A DNA stretch of 23,765 nucleotides from Omnitrophica WOR_2 bacterium RIFCSPHIGHO2_02_FULL_67_20 (GCA_001805695.1 MHGT01000041.1:1-23765), one strand, 5' to 3'. Numbered from the stretch's first letter, positions 1 to 7,840 are shown. The notes: generated by a model not told the origin, from the letters alone. Made by a program: numbers and translations.

Positions 1-175
1 TGACGAACGCCGCGGTCAGCCGGTAGCCGTCCCGCGCTGCCGCCGCCAGGATCTTGGGCACCTCCCAGCCCGGGTCGACGACCGCCGCCTCGCGGGTGGC
101 GGCGTCGCCGATGAGATAGACGAAGTTCTGCATCGGCCCCAATTCAAGCTGTTTGATATAGAGATCGTGCGCCAT
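1..175 (-). CDS. Metallo-beta-lactamase-fold hydrolase, N-terminal fragment
   Basis: Reading leftward from an ATG at 175-173 the frame stays open to the window edge, giving 58 residues that begin MAHDLYIKQLELGPMQN. The segment LGPMQNFVYLIGD followed by EAAVVDPGWEV matches the first two beta strands of metallo-beta-lactamase-fold enzymes of the glyoxalase II-like (hydroxyacylglutathione hydrolase / persulfide dioxygenase-like) group, where 'N-x-Y-L-I-G-D' and 'V-D-P-G' are typical. The metal-binding HxHxDH motif would lie just beyond the window edge, so substrate and activity cannot be judged. No strong Shine-Dalgarno is seen before the ATG. The gene diverges from the methyltransferase at 412, and the gap between them is filled by nested inverted repeats. 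The fold assignment is fairly secure; the exact enzyme is unknown. Confidence 0.7.
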   Translation of the reverse strand, partial: MAHDLYIKQLELGPMQNFVYLIGDAATREAAVVDPGWEVPKILAAAARDGYRLTAAFV

Positions 176-192
176 GATCAATCCATCAACGT

Positions 193-400
193 GGAAAGGT
201 GAAAGGTAAAAGTTGCTCCGTCGAAAAGCTCTCCGCTGGTTGGCCGGTTGGCCCGTTCGCCCGTTGGCCGGTTCGGGATCTCCATCGGGACCTCAGAACC
301 GGCAAACGGGCATAACCGGCTAACGGGCCAACCACGCTGTTGAATGACACTTTTGAATTTTACCTTGTAGTTTTGCCTTTTGCGTTTTGACTTTTGCCGT
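193..400. repeat. Nested inverted arrays of short tandem repeats between divergent genes
   Basis: The gap between two divergent genes is almost wholly repeat. An outer pair is formed by a GGAAAGGTGAAAGG-like run (193-212) facing a run of CTTTTGN heptads (about 351-397). An inner pair is formed by 8-bp CCSGTTNG units (236-277) facing the complementary AACGGGCN/AACCGGCN units (296-333), with a spacer of about 18 bp. The whole can fold as a long imperfect hairpin. The same architecture recurs in most other gaps of this window. Confidence 0.75.
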
Positions 401-411
401 ATACTACCGCC
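400..411 (+). promoter_or_regulatory. Possible -10 element giving a leaderless rlmI-like transcript
   Basis: TATACT at 400-405 lies only six bases before the ATG at 412. If used as a -10 box, transcription would start at or next to the A of the ATG. No Shine-Dalgarno precedes that ATG, which fits a leaderless mRNA. No clear -35 is spaced 16-18 bp upstream, because that stretch is the CTTTTGN repeat, so the call is tentative. Confidence 0.35.
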
Positions 412-1602
412 ATGCCCTGCCCTATTGTAAGCGTCTCCGACGCCGCCGCCAAGCGCGTCCGCAACCACGACTGCTGGGTGTTCCGGGACGAGCTCGAACC
501 ATCCCCCGACTCCATCCCGAACGGCGACGTGGTGGAGCTGGCCGACCGCCACGGCCGGTTCCTCGCCTACGCCTTCTACAGCGGCACCTCGCACATCGCA
601 GCACGGGTCGTCAGCACGGACCGCGCGCAGCCCGTCGACCGCGAGCTCATCCGCCGGCGCCTCGCCGCAGCGCTGAAGCGCCGCGAGGCGATCCGGGACA
701 CCAACGCCAAGCGGCTCGTGTACAGCGAGTCCGACGGGCTGCCGGGGCTCATCGTGGACCAGTACGCCGAGATACTCGTCCTGCAGGTCCGCACCGCGGG
801 CATGGAGCGCTGGAAGGACGCCGCGGTGGACGCCCTCCGCTCGCTCGCGCGGCCCGCCGGCATCCTCGAGCGCAGCGACAAGGAGTTCCGCGAGGAGGAG
901 GGGCTGCCGACGGTAACCCAGCTTCTCGAGGGCCGCGTGCCGGAGCGAATCCGCATCGAAGAGTGCGGCCTCCAGTTCTGGGTGGACCCGCACCGCGGCC
1001 AGAAGACCGGCTTCTACCTGGACCAGCGCGACACGCGGCGGCTCGTGCGCGAGCTCATCCAGCCGGAGCAGCGCGTGGCGGACGTGTGCGCCTACACCGG
1101 CGCGTTCGGAATCGGTGCCGCCAGCCGCGGCGCGCGCGTGGTGTGCGTCGAGCAGCAGGAGCCGCTGCTGGAGCTCTTACGCGAGAACGCCATGCTCAAC
1201 GGCGTGGCGGACCGGGTCGAGCGGGTGGCGGCCGACGCGTTCTACTGGCTGGAGGCGAAAGCCTCACAGGGAGAGCGGTTCGACTGGGTGCTCCTCGACC
1301 CGCCGTCGCTGGCGAAGAGCAAGGCCGACGTCCTCAAGGGCCGCCAGGCGCTCCACCACCTCCTCATCAACGCGCTGGCCCTCCTCGCCGACCAGGGGAC
1401 GCTGGTCCTCAGCCTGTGCACCTACCACCTGCTGGGCCTGGCGGAGGAGATCTTGCGGATTGCGGCGGCGCAACGGAGCACGCGGCTGCGGGTCCTGGCG
1501 GTGACCATGCAGGCGGCGGACCACCCGTGGGTCCTGCAGATGCCGGCGAGCCGCTACCTTATGAGCTGGGTGGTGCGGCGCGACGGACCACCAGCGGCTT
1601 GA
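412..1602 (+). CDS. rlmI: Class I SAM-dependent rRNA (cytosine-C5) methyltransferase, RlmI type
   Basis: The 396-residue product has the same length as E. coli RlmI, which makes m5C1962 in 23S rRNA. The N-terminal ~70 residues look like the PUA RNA-binding domain (VFRDELE, then NGDVVELADRHGRFLAYAFYS). A central region carries DPHRGQKTGFYLDQR at about residue 193. The Rossmann methyltransferase domain follows, with SAM-binding motif I VCAYTGAFGIGA near residue 226, the acidic strand VVCVEQ, the catalytic-loop motif DPPSLAKSK near 296 and the late LSLCTYH and ADHPW segments typical of COG1092. I chose the ATG at 412 because it gives the family length; an in-frame TTG at 394 would add six residues from the repeat. 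It is the only plus-strand gene, and its last 44 bp overlap the 3' end of the convergent membrane-protein gene. Family is certain; the exact target base is inferred. Confidence 0.88.
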   Translation: MPCPIVSVSDAAAKRVRNHDCWVFRDELEPSPDSIPNGDVVELADRHGRFLAYAFYSGTSHIAARVVSTDRAQPVDRELIRRRLAAALKRREAIRDTNAKRLVYSESDGLPGLIVDQYAEILVLQVRTAGMERWKDAAVDALRSLARPAGILERSDKEFREEEGLPTVTQLLEGRVPERIRIEECGLQFWVDPHRGQKTGFYLDQRDTRRLVRELIQPEQRVADVCAYTGAFGIGAASRGARVVCVEQQEPLLELLRENAMLNGVADRVERVAADAFYWLEAKASQGERFDWVLLDPPSLAKSKADVLKGRQALHHLLINALALLADQGTLVLSLCTYHLLGLAEEILRIAAAQRSTRLRVLAVTMQAADHPWVLQMPASRYLMSWVVRRDGPPAA

Positions 1603-2575
1603 TCCACCAGCACAGGCCGCTCAGGAGCAGCGTAACGAGGTAGGAACACACCAGCAGCAGCAGGGTCACCGCCAGCCCCACGGCCGGGTCGAGGCCGTGC
1701 TGGGCCAGCATGCCGATCAGCGCCGCGTCCTTGGAGCCGAAGCCCACCACCGAGATCGGAACCGCGCGGGCGACGATGCGGCTGAAGGCCATGATCTTCG
1801 CCACCAGCACGAGCGGCAGCGCCACCCCGAGTGCTCGCAGCACCGCGTCGAGCTGGAGGAAGAGCAGGCTGAAGCCGAGCGCCAGTGCTGCGGCGGACAC
1901 CACCAGCCGCGCCGAGCACAAGTGCCGGATCCCGGACCAGAACTCCGTCATGTCCACCTGCCAGGGGGAGAGCTTCTCCCACCGGCGCGCGAGGCGCCGC
2001 AGGGAGACCACCCACAGCGCGATGCCCCCGGAGAGTGCTACCAGCACGAGGACGCTCGCCAGCACCACCCACCGCACCCCCTGCAGCAGCGGGACGTGAG
2101 CGAGCAGCTGCAATCCCCAGACTCCGAAGCTGACGACTACCGCCCACGAGAGCGCCTTTTTCATGACCACGCTCGAGAGGGCGTAGCCGAACGTGATCCC
2201 CGTGTCCATGGAGATGTAGCCCGCTGCGAGAAACTCGCCCACGTGGCCCGGCGTCACCAGGCCCAGGTACTGGCTCGCGAGGTAGGCGAGGATTGTTTTG
2301 GGATACGAGTGGCGGATCCGCTGGATCCGCAGCAGCCAGTGCCAGGCGAAAGCCTCGAGCAGCAGCTGGCCGATGGTCAGGAGCATGCAGAAGCCGAGCC
2401 AGCGCAAGTCGATACGGGAGAGCTGGACGTTCTGCGCCTGGGGCAGGCGCAGCAAGACGATGACAAATGCAACGATGCCCAGGAACCGCAGCCACCAGAC
2501 GGGCGATCCTCTGACGGGCTTGCGGTCACGGTATGGGGCGGGCATCACGGCGTAGGAGGGCTGCTGGCGTTCCAT
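1559..2575 (-). CDS. UPF0104 / lysylphosphatidylglycerol synthase transmembrane-domain protein
   Basis: A 338-residue polytopic membrane protein with roughly seven or eight hydrophobic segments, the first at FLGIVAFVIVLLRLP after a basic N-terminus and the last near the C-terminus (VTLLLLVCSYLVTLLL). The layout and the segment RAVPISVVGFGSKDAALIG fit the flippase-like TM region of MprF and stand-alone UPF0104 proteins, where a Pro-rich, Gly-rich loop followed by an acidic residue is typical. There is no C-terminal LPG synthase (GNAT-like) domain, so aminoacyl-lipid synthesis is not expected; lipid or polyprenol-linked substrate movement is more plausible. The start at 2575 has no obvious Shine-Dalgarno, and an ATG at 2545 is an alternative. 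It follows the 91-bp hairpin at 2582-2672 and overlaps the rlmI-like gene tail to tail. Confidence 0.75.
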   Translation of the reverse strand: MERQQPSYAVMPAPYRDRKPVRGSPVWWLRFLGIVAFVIVLLRLPQAQNVQLSRIDLRWLGFCMLLTIGQLLLEAFAWHWLLRIQRIRHSYPKTILAYLASQYLGLVTPGHVGEFLAAGYISMDTGITFGYALSSVVMKKALSWAVVVSFGVWGLQLLAHVPLLQGVRWVVLASVLVLVALSGGIALWVVSLRRLARRWEKLSPWQVDMTEFWSGIRHLCSARLVVSAAALALGFSLLFLQLDAVLRALGVALPLVLVAKIMAFSRIVARAVPISVVGFGSKDAALIGMLAQHGLDPAVGLAVTLLLLVCSYLVTLLLSGLCWWIKPLVVRRAAPPSS

Positions 2576-2581
2576 GTCAAT

Positions 2582-2672
2582 GATTACGCGGATTTAAAAA
2601 ACAGATTCCGCGGATGGCATTCCACGTACCGTAACAACATCCGCGAAATCCGCTTTTTAAATCCGCGTAATC
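2582..2672. repeat. Long hairpin: 19-bp perfect inverted repeat with imperfect inner stem
   Basis: Bases 2582-2600 and 2654-2672 are perfect 19-bp inverted repeats (GATTACGCGGATTTAAAAA and its complement). The pairing continues inward with a few mismatches to about 2616/2638, leaving a loop of about 21 bases. It fills the gap between two minus-strand genes. There is no T-tract on the minus strand after the stem, so it is not a standard intrinsic terminator. Its GATTNCGCNGATTT vocabulary resembles the elements at 3363-3446 and 19321-19406. Confidence 0.85.
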
Positions 2673-2697
2673 CCCAAAACTTCTTGACCGGCTTACC

Positions 2698-3255
2698 TTA
2701 CTGGACGTCCGGAGCCGTGTCCTGCTGGGCTGGCGCTGCCGGCGCCTCGGCCGGAGCCGGGGTTGGAACGGCAGGTTGTGCGCCGGGTTGGGACCCGGCG
2801 TCGGGTGTCGCCGCCTGCGCGGCGTCCGCTGCCGGAGCCGCAGGGGCCGGAGCCGCTGCTGGAGCGGGAGCCGACGCGGTCGGAGCCGGAGCCGCCGGTG
2901 CGGCCGTGGCCGCGGCCAGCTTCACCGACACCGCGTGCCGCTTCGCCGTGTTGACGTCGAAGTTGTACTCCACTTCCACGGGCGAGCCCGCGGTCACGTT
3001 GGAGAGGGCGGTCGCCGTATCGCCTTGAGTGACCTTGGTGTCCGCCGTAACGAAGATCGGCGTTTCAAACCCGTACCGGTCCTTGACTTTCAGGAGCGTC
3101 CCGGTCTGGTCGCTGGTGTCGAGCGAAACGACCTCCCCTTTAATCAGCAGGGTCGGCAGAGCCTTGGCCTCTGTCTCCGCGGCCATGGCCGCCGAGACTG
3201 ACAGGGCGAGCGCCGCCGTCAACGCGAAACCGCATGTTGCAATACTGGACTTCAT
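2698..3255 (-). CDS. Secreted protein with Ala/Pro-rich C-terminal tail, function unknown
   Basis: A 185-residue product with a clear Sec signal peptide: MKSSIATCGFALTAALALSV and a likely cut after SAAMA. The mature N-terminal ~90 residues form a small beta-rich domain (LIKGEVVSLDTSD, LLKVKDRYGFETPIFV, TKVTQGD, SPVEVEYNFDVNTAKRHAVSV) resembling the DUF5666-like/OB-type small secreted domains. The last ~70 residues are almost entirely Ala, Pro, Thr, Ser and Asp, a likely unstructured periplasmic or surface tail. The ATG at 3255 is preferred over a GTG two codons upstream because GGGAGGTGA at 3262-3270 is correctly spaced before it. It has its own near-consensus sigma70-type promoter, so it is probably transcribed independently and strongly. 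I do not recognise a specific function. Confidence 0.75.
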   Translation of the reverse strand: MKSSIATCGFALTAALALSVSAAMAAETEAKALPTLLIKGEVVSLDTSDQTGTLLKVKDRYGFETPIFVTADTKVTQGDTATALSNVTAGSPVEVEYNFDVNTAKRHAVSVKLAAATAAPAAPAPTASAPAPAAAPAPAAPAADAAQAATPDAGSQPGAQPAVPTPAPAEAPAAPAQQDTAPDVQ

Positions 3256-3310
3256 TACCACTCACCTCCCTCAGGGATTGTCTTCCAGGATGTTCCCAGG
3301 TGTGGAAGCT

Positions 3311-3338
3311 AGTATAGCAAGTCCGAGGGGGTTGTCAA
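3311..3338 (-). promoter_or_regulatory. Near-consensus sigma70 promoter of the secreted-protein gene
   Basis: On the minus strand TTGACA (3338-3333), a 16-bp spacer and TATACT (3316-3311) form an almost perfect housekeeping promoter. The predicted start near 3304 leaves a leader of about 49 bases ending in a strong Shine-Dalgarno (3262-3270) before the ATG at 3255. It is one of only two clear promoters I can see in the window. Confidence 0.8.
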
Positions 3339-3362
3339 TCCCACTGGGTAATGGGGTCAATT

Positions 3363-3446
3363 TGATTTCACAGATTTTGAACAGATTTCGCAGATAGATC
3401 TATCGGCGGAATCATCTCACAATCTGCGAAATCACCTCAACTTAAG
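3363..3446 (-). repeat. Dispersed ~85-bp palindromic element, copy A
   Basis: Read on the minus strand this segment aligns along its whole length with 19321-19406 (about 80% identical by eye), starting CTTAAGTT and ending GAAATCA. It contains a perfect 12-bp inverted repeat, GATTTCGCAGAT at 3384-3395 against 3422-3433. It sits directly downstream of the tyrS stop codon and upstream of the promoter of the secreted-protein gene. Confidence 0.75.
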
Positions 3447-3474
3447 ACACCACCGGGACAACGGCAAGCTTCAG

Positions 3475-4722
3475 TCAGGACCTGCGCACCAATTTGCGGA
3501 AATGGCGGGAACCCACCTGGAGGATGCCGGCGGCCTCCGCCCCGGGCAGGGCGGGCCGCTTGAGGGGGACGCCATTGAGCTTGACGCCTCCCTGCCCGAT
3601 GAGCCGGCGGGCTTCGTTTTTGGTCTTCGCCAGCCCCTCCTCGACGAGCAGGCTGACCAGATCCACCGTCCCCTCCGGCCCGGCTCGGAGGGCGATTTCA
3701 GGCATCTCAGCGGGCATCTGCCGCCTCGAGAAGACTCGGGCGAACTCCTCCCGGGCCAGGCGGGCGGGTGCCGGCCCGTGGTAGATGGTCGTCACCGTTT
3801 CAGCCAGATCCGCCTTGGCGTCCCGCGGGTTGACGGCGCGGCCCGCCAGGCGGCGCTCCAGCGCCGCCAGCGAGGCGGCGTCCGCGTCGGTTAGGAGCGT
3901 GAAGTACTTGACGATGAGCGTGTCGGGGATGGACATGAGCTTGCCGAACATCTCGCCCGGCGGCTCGTTGATGGCGATGTGGTTGCCCAGCGACTTCGAC
4001 ATCTTCTGCACCCCGTCGGTCCCTTCCAGGAGCGGCATGGTGATGACGACCTGCGGCTCCTGGCCGTAGGCGCGCTGGAGGTCGCGGCCGACGAGCAGAT
4101 TGAACTTCTGGTCGGTCCCGCCCAGCTCGACGTCGGCCTTGAGCATGACCGAGTCGTAGCCCTGCATGAGCGGATAGAACAGCTCCAGCATGCTCACTTC
4201 CTGTCCCGCCTTCATGCGCTTCTGGAAGTCGTCCCGCTCGATGAGGCGCGCGACGGTATAGCGGGAGGTCAGCTCCACCAGCTCTTTCAGGCCAAACGGC
4301 ATCTTATTGTGGCCACCGCGCCCCCCACCAAACCATTCGCTGTTGAATTGCGTACGGTACCCGGACGTTAGAATTTTCTGTGCTTGGGTCCGATAGGTTC
4401 CGGCATTGGCTTCAATCTCTTCAGGGGTCATGAGCTTGCGCATCTTGGACTGCCCGGAGGGGTCGCCCACAAGCGCGGTGGCGTCGCCGATGAGGAAGAT
4501 CACCTGGTGGCCGAGATCCTGGAACTGGCGCAGCTTGCGCAGGAGAACGGTGTGGCCCAGATGCAGGTCGGGGGCGGTGGGGTCGAAGCCGGCCTTGATG
4601 ACGAGGGGGCGGTTCAGGGCGAGCTTCTTGCGGAGGTCCTCGTCGGTGATGACCTCGACGGCGCCCCGCCGGAGGCGTTCCAGCGGAGAGGAAACGGGAT
4701 GAGGAACCGGCGCGCCGCTCAA
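3475..4722 (-). CDS. tyrS: Tyrosyl-tRNA synthetase
   Basis: A 415-residue class Ic aminoacyl-tRNA synthetase that charges tRNA-Tyr. The HIGH motif appears as HLGH at residues 54-57 within GFDPTAPDLHLGHTVLLRKL, and the KMSKS loop is intact at residues 240-244 in GVQKMSKSLGN. The C-terminal ~65 residues form an S4-type RNA-binding domain (LLVEEGLAKTKNEARRLI, QGGVKLNG). The start is a TTG at 4722-4720 that shares bases with the rpsA stop (TTGA, a 4-bp overlap); no ATG is available before the conserved N-terminal region, so translational coupling to rpsA is likely. It is the last gene of the minus-strand run and is followed by the palindromic element at 3363-3446. The identification is secure. 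Confidence 0.95.
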   Translation of the reverse strand: MSGAPVPHPVSSPLERLRRGAVEVITDEDLRKKLALNRPLVIKAGFDPTAPDLHLGHTVLLRKLRQFQDLGHQVIFLIGDATALVGDPSGQSKMRKLMTPEEIEANAGTYRTQAQKILTSGYRTQFNSEWFGGGRGGHNKMPFGLKELVELTSRYTVARLIERDDFQKRMKAGQEVSMLELFYPLMQGYDSVMLKADVELGGTDQKFNLLVGRDLQRAYGQEPQVVITMPLLEGTDGVQKMSKSLGNHIAINEPPGEMFGKLMSIPDTLIVKYFTLLTDADAASLAALERRLAGRAVNPRDAKADLAETVTTIYHGPAPARLAREEFARVFSRRQMPAEMPEIALRAGPEGTVDLVSLLVEEGLAKTKNEARRLIGQGGVKLNGVPLKRPALPGAEAAGILQVGSRHFRKLVRRS

Positions 4723-6323
4723 GACCCCGTCGGCGCCGCCTCGGGCGGCAGGTTCTTGTTGCTGAGCCCGATCTTCCGCTCCAGCTCGTCCAGCTTGATG
4801 ACCTGCGCGCGGAGCTTGGAGCCCACCCGGTAGCGCTCGTCCAGCTTCTCGTTCGGCCCCAGCTCAAGCTCCGACAGGTGCATGAGCCCCTCGACGTCCT
4901 TGGCGATCTCGACGAAGAGCCCGAAGCCGGCCACCTTCGTCACCGTCCCCTCGACGATCGAATGGAGCGAGAACTGCTGGACGAGCTGCGGCCAGGGATC
5001 CTCCATCAGCTGCTTCATGCCCAGCGTGATGCGGTGGTTGTCCGGCTCGCAGGTGAGGACGACCACGTCCACCATCCGGCCCTTCTTCAGGACTTCGGAG
5101 GGGTGGTTGATCTTGCGGGTCCACGAGATGTCCGCGTTGTGCAGCATGCCCTCGAGGCCGTCCTCCAGCTCGATGAAGGCGCCGTAGTCGGTCAGCTGCC
5201 GCACCCGGCCGACGACCTTCGCACCGGCCTGGTACTTGTCCTTGGCGCTCGCCCAGGGGTCGCCGCTCGCCTGCCGCATGCCGAGCGAGAGCCGCTGGTT
5301 CTTCGGGTCCACCGCGAGGACGACCGCCTCGATCTCCTGGCTCACCTGGAGCAGCTCCGAGGGGTGCGCCACGCGCTTCGACCAGGAGAGCTCCGAGATG
5401 TGGACGAGCCCCTCGATGCCCGGCTCGACCTCGACGAAGGCGCCGTACGGCACGAGGTTGACGACCTTGCCCTTGATCTTGTTGCCCACGGGGTAGCGCT
5501 CCTCCGCGTGCTGCCACGGGCTGGGGAGGAGCTGCTTCAAGCCCAGCGAGATCTTGTTGGACTGGCGGTCCACGGAGAGGACGACGACGTCGAGCTGCTG
5601 CCCGACGGCGAGGATGTCCGACGGATGGCCGATGCGGCCCCAGGAGATGTCGCCGATGTGGAGCAGGCCGTCCACGCCGCCCAGGTCGATGAAGGCGCCG
5701 AAGTCGGTGAGGTTCTTCACCGTGCCGCTGCGCCGTTCGCCGACGGTGAGCGACGCAATGAGCGTCTGCCGGATGGCGTCCTTCTCGCGGAGCAGGTAGT
5801 CGCGGTGGGAGACGACGATGTTCTTGCGGGCCCGGCTGATCTTCAGGATGAGGAACTTCAGCGACTGGCCGACGAGGCTGTCGAGGTTGGCGTAGCCCTT
5901 GTAGGAAGCCAGCGACGCCGGCATGAACGCCTCGATGCCGATGTCCACCATCAACCCGCCCTTCACCTTCCGGACGGGGCGGCCGTCGATGATGTCGCCT
6001 TCCTTATGGTTGTTGATGATGCACTCCCAGCCCTTCTGGCGGTCCGCCTTGTGCTTCGAGAGGATGACCATGCCCTGCTCATCCTCGACGTTCTCGACGT
6101 ACACCTCCACCTCGTCGCCGACGGCCAGGGTCTGGATGTCGCTGAACTCCGCCTTGGAGATCGAGCCTTCCGACTTGAAGCCGATGTCGACGACCACGTC
6201 CTGGGAGGTGATATCAATGATGCGGCCCTTCACGATCTGGCCTTCCGTGATGACCCGGAGGCTCTGCGCGTACAGGTCGGACAGCGAAGAAGAAGAGGAG
6301 GTTGTTTCTTCGACGGTGGACAT
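4719..6323 (-). CDS. rpsA: 30S ribosomal protein S1
   Basis: The 534-residue product carries six consecutive S1 (OB-fold) domains, at about residues 28-95, 98-165, 190-260, 277-347, 364-434 and 451-522. The last four carry the strong RNA-binding consensus (TDFGAFIDLGGVDGLLHIGDISW, VPYGAFVEVEPGIEGLVHISE, TDYGAFIELEDGLEGMLHNADISW, AGFGLFVEIAKDVEGLMHLSE, each quoted in part). E. coli S1 has 557 residues and the same number of domains, so this is a full-length S1, which brings mRNA to the small ribosomal subunit. The N-terminus has a serine-rich run (TTSSSSSLSD). The ATG at 6323 is preceded by AAGGAG about 15 bases upstream, a long spacing. The cmk-plsC-rpsA order reflects the widespread cmk-rpsA pairing. 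Confidence 0.96.
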   Translation of the reverse strand: MSTVEETTSSSSSLSDLYAQSLRVITEGQIVKGRIIDITSQDVVVDIGFKSEGSISKAEFSDIQTLAVGDEVEVYVENVEDEQGMVILSKHKADRQKGWECIINNHKEGDIIDGRPVRKVKGGLMVDIGIEAFMPASLASYKGYANLDSLVGQSLKFLILKISRARKNIVVSHRDYLLREKDAIRQTLIASLTVGERRSGTVKNLTDFGAFIDLGGVDGLLHIGDISWGRIGHPSDILAVGQQLDVVVLSVDRQSNKISLGLKQLLPSPWQHAEERYPVGNKIKGKVVNLVPYGAFVEVEPGIEGLVHISELSWSKRVAHPSELLQVSQEIEAVVLAVDPKNQRLSLGMRQASGDPWASAKDKYQAGAKVVGRVRQLTDYGAFIELEDGLEGMLHNADISWTRKINHPSEVLKKGRMVDVVVLTCEPDNHRITLGMKQLMEDPWPQLVQQFSLHSIVEGTVTKVAGFGLFVEIAKDVEGLMHLSELELGPNEKLDERYRVGSKLRAQVIKLDELERKIGLSNKNLPPEAAPTGS

Positions 6324-6372
6324 GGATGCGGTGTGGGACTCCTTGTGGGGTGCCGCGGTTGGCAGCGCGCTG

Positions 6373-7038
6373 TTACGTCCGCAGCTGCTCCTCCAAACGC
6401 CGCCACGACTGCGTCACCGCCTCGGCGAGCTGTTCGTGGCGCGCGCGCCCGCTTCCCCGGCCTTCCGCCGGCGGCTCGTCGTCGGAAAGGCTGGCGGGCA
6501 CAGAGGTGTTAGTATAGGCAATCGGGGGGCCGAACGCAACCCGAATTTTCGACGGCTGAAGCCGACTCGCCCGTGGGGGCAGCGCCTCGAAGGTGCCCTG
6601 GACCAGCACGGGAACGACGGGGACGCGGGCCGTAATGGCGAGCAGGCCGACCCCCCGCTTGGCCGTCCCCAGCCGGCCCGTGAGCTGGCGGTTCCCCTCG
6701 GGAAAGATCGCCACCCCCTCGCCCCGCTCCAGCCGGAGGAGTGCGGCCCGCACCGCCGCCAGGTCGGCCTCGCCGCGCTTGATCGGCATGACCCCGATGC
6801 TGCGCAGGTAGCAGCCGAGGAGCGGCCTGTGGAAGAGGTCGGCCCGGGCGAGGAACCGGAGCCGGCGCGGGCAGGCGACGCCAAGCAGCGGCGGGTCGAG
6901 GAAGCTGATGTGGTTGGAGGCGACGATGAAGGGACCGCGCGCGGGCACATGCTCCTGGCCGCGCACCTGAAGGCCGTATCGGATGCGGAAGATGAGCCAC
7001 AGGACGAGCTTGGAGAAAGCGTAGCAGAGCTGGACCAT
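6373..7038 (-). CDS. plsC: 1-acyl-sn-glycerol-3-phosphate acyltransferase (PlsC family)
   Basis: A 221-residue acyltransferase that would transfer an acyl chain to lysophosphatidic acid to give phosphatidic acid at the inner membrane. An N-terminal hydrophobic segment (FSKLVLWLIFRI) precedes the catalytic NHISFLD motif (the HX4D pair is His43 and Asp48). The substrate-binding block VMPIKRGE lies near residue 85, the IFPEGNRQ motif at about 111-118 and the VPVVPVLVQGT block follows. The usual EGTRS sequence reads EGNRQ here, a mild departure. The gene lies 12 bp after cmk and 49 bp before rpsA, a cmk-plsC-rpsA arrangement also seen in other phyla. Family assignment is firm; acyl preference cannot be told. 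Confidence 0.88.
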   Translation of the reverse strand: MVQLCYAFSKLVLWLIFRIRYGLQVRGQEHVPARGPFIVASNHISFLDPPLLGVACPRRLRFLARADLFHRPLLGCYLRSIGVMPIKRGEADLAAVRAALLRLERGEGVAIFPEGNRQLTGRLGTAKRGVGLLAITARVPVVPVLVQGTFEALPPRASRLQPSKIRVAFGPPIAYTNTSVPASLSDDEPPAEGRGSGRARHEQLAEAVTQSWRRLEEQLRT

Positions 7039-7050
7039 GGAGACGGCGGC

Positions 7051-7740
7051 TCAGCGGGCGATGTGCGCGAGCATCAGCCGGACGACCTGCGCGGCACTGC
7101 GGTGGGTCGTATTGAGCGCGATCGCCCCCGCCGGCCTGACCAGCGGCCCCACCCGGCGGTGGCGGTCCAGGCCGTCCCGGAAGTGCAGCTGCTCGCGTAC
7201 CTGCTCCAGCGGCGGCCGCGAGCCGTAGAGCCGCTCCAGCTCCTGCTGGCGGCGTCGCGCGCGCACATCCGGGTCCGCATCGAGGAAAAACTTGTAGCGC
7301 GCTTGGGGGAACACGACGGAGCCGGTGTCGCGCCCTTCGACGATCACGCCCCGGCGGCTGGAGCCGTTGCGCGGGTCGGTCCAGGGACGGCGGGCGAGCC
7401 GGCGCTGGAGGGCCACCATCGCGGCGCGGATCTCCGGGTACTGCGACACCTGGGCCGCGGCCTCCGACACCTCCTCGGTCCGGATGTGGGTGGTGATGTC
7501 GATGCCGTCGAGCCGCACCCGCAGCCCGCCCTCGGGCGTGGGCTGGAGGACGAGCCTCAGGCGGTGGGCGAGCAGTGCCAGGCGGGACCGGTCGGTGATG
7601 GGGTTCAGATCGTCCCGGACGGCGGCGAAGGCGAGCGAGCGGTAGGTCGCACCGGTGTCGAGGTACATCACGCCCAGGCGCTGCGCCAGCAGTTTGGCGA
7701 CCGTGCTCTTCCCTACGCCGGCCGGGCCGTCGATTGTCAC
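7051..7740 (-). CDS. cmk: Cytidylate kinase
   Basis: A 229-residue P-loop kinase that phosphorylates CMP and dCMP. The sequence starts MTIDGPAGVGKSTVAKLLAQ with an ideal Walker A, followed by YLDTGATYRSLA (nucleotide-binding, usually DTGAMYR), the long NMP-binding insert (DGIDITTHIRTEEVS), VIVEGRDTGSVVFPQA and the RRRQQELERL/DRHRRVGPL lid arginines. I chose the GTG at 7740 because it begins exactly at the conserved VTIDG strand and gives the family length. The frame stays open upstream only because it runs through GGGGCTC heptads, and no good Shine-Dalgarno precedes the GTG. In many genomes aroA separates tyrA and cmk; here that place holds only a 106-bp repeat-filled gap. Confidence 0.93.
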   Translation of the reverse strand: MTIDGPAGVGKSTVAKLLAQRLGVMYLDTGATYRSLAFAAVRDDLNPITDRSRLALLAHRLRLVLQPTPEGGLRVRLDGIDITTHIRTEEVSEAAAQVSQYPEIRAAMVALQRRLARRPWTDPRNGSSRRGVIVEGRDTGSVVFPQARYKFFLDADPDVRARRRQQELERLYGSRPPLEQVREQLHFRDGLDRHRRVGPLVRPAGAIALNTTHRSAAQVVRLMLAHIAR

Positions 7741-7751
7741 AATAAACGGCT

Positions 7752-7840
7752 GGGGGCTCGGGGCTCGGGGCTCGGAACGGACGCCCTGAGCATGGTGTTT
7801 TTTCGTCGAGCCTCGAGCCTCGAGCCTCGAGCCTCGAGCG
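7752..7840. repeat. Inverted heptad arrays GGGGCTC / CGAGCCT
   Basis: Three GGGGCTC units (about 7752-7773) face four CGAGCCT units (about 7806-7839) across a spacer of about 32 bp. The two runs are approximate reverse complements of each other with one mismatch per unit. They fill the tyrA-cmk gap and abut the cmk start. The right-hand run begins directly after the tyrA TAG stop (7847-7849). Confidence 0.85.

Noticed and set aside
178..993. Minus-strand frame of 271 codons overlapping the rlmI-like gene
   Set aside because: It runs antisense through the conserved methyltransferase and into the repeat region, with no domain.
2582..2672. Intrinsic terminator of the secreted-protein gene
   Set aside because: The hairpin is very long and no T-tract follows the stem on the minus strand. 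It fits a palindromic repeat better.
1697..3028. Long plus-strand open frame (443 codons) opposite the UPF0104 and secreted-protein genes
   Set aside because: It is antisense to two well-supported genes and crosses the hairpin and promoter. Its translation is His/Arg/Gln-rich without domains, as expected from high-GC antisense DNA.
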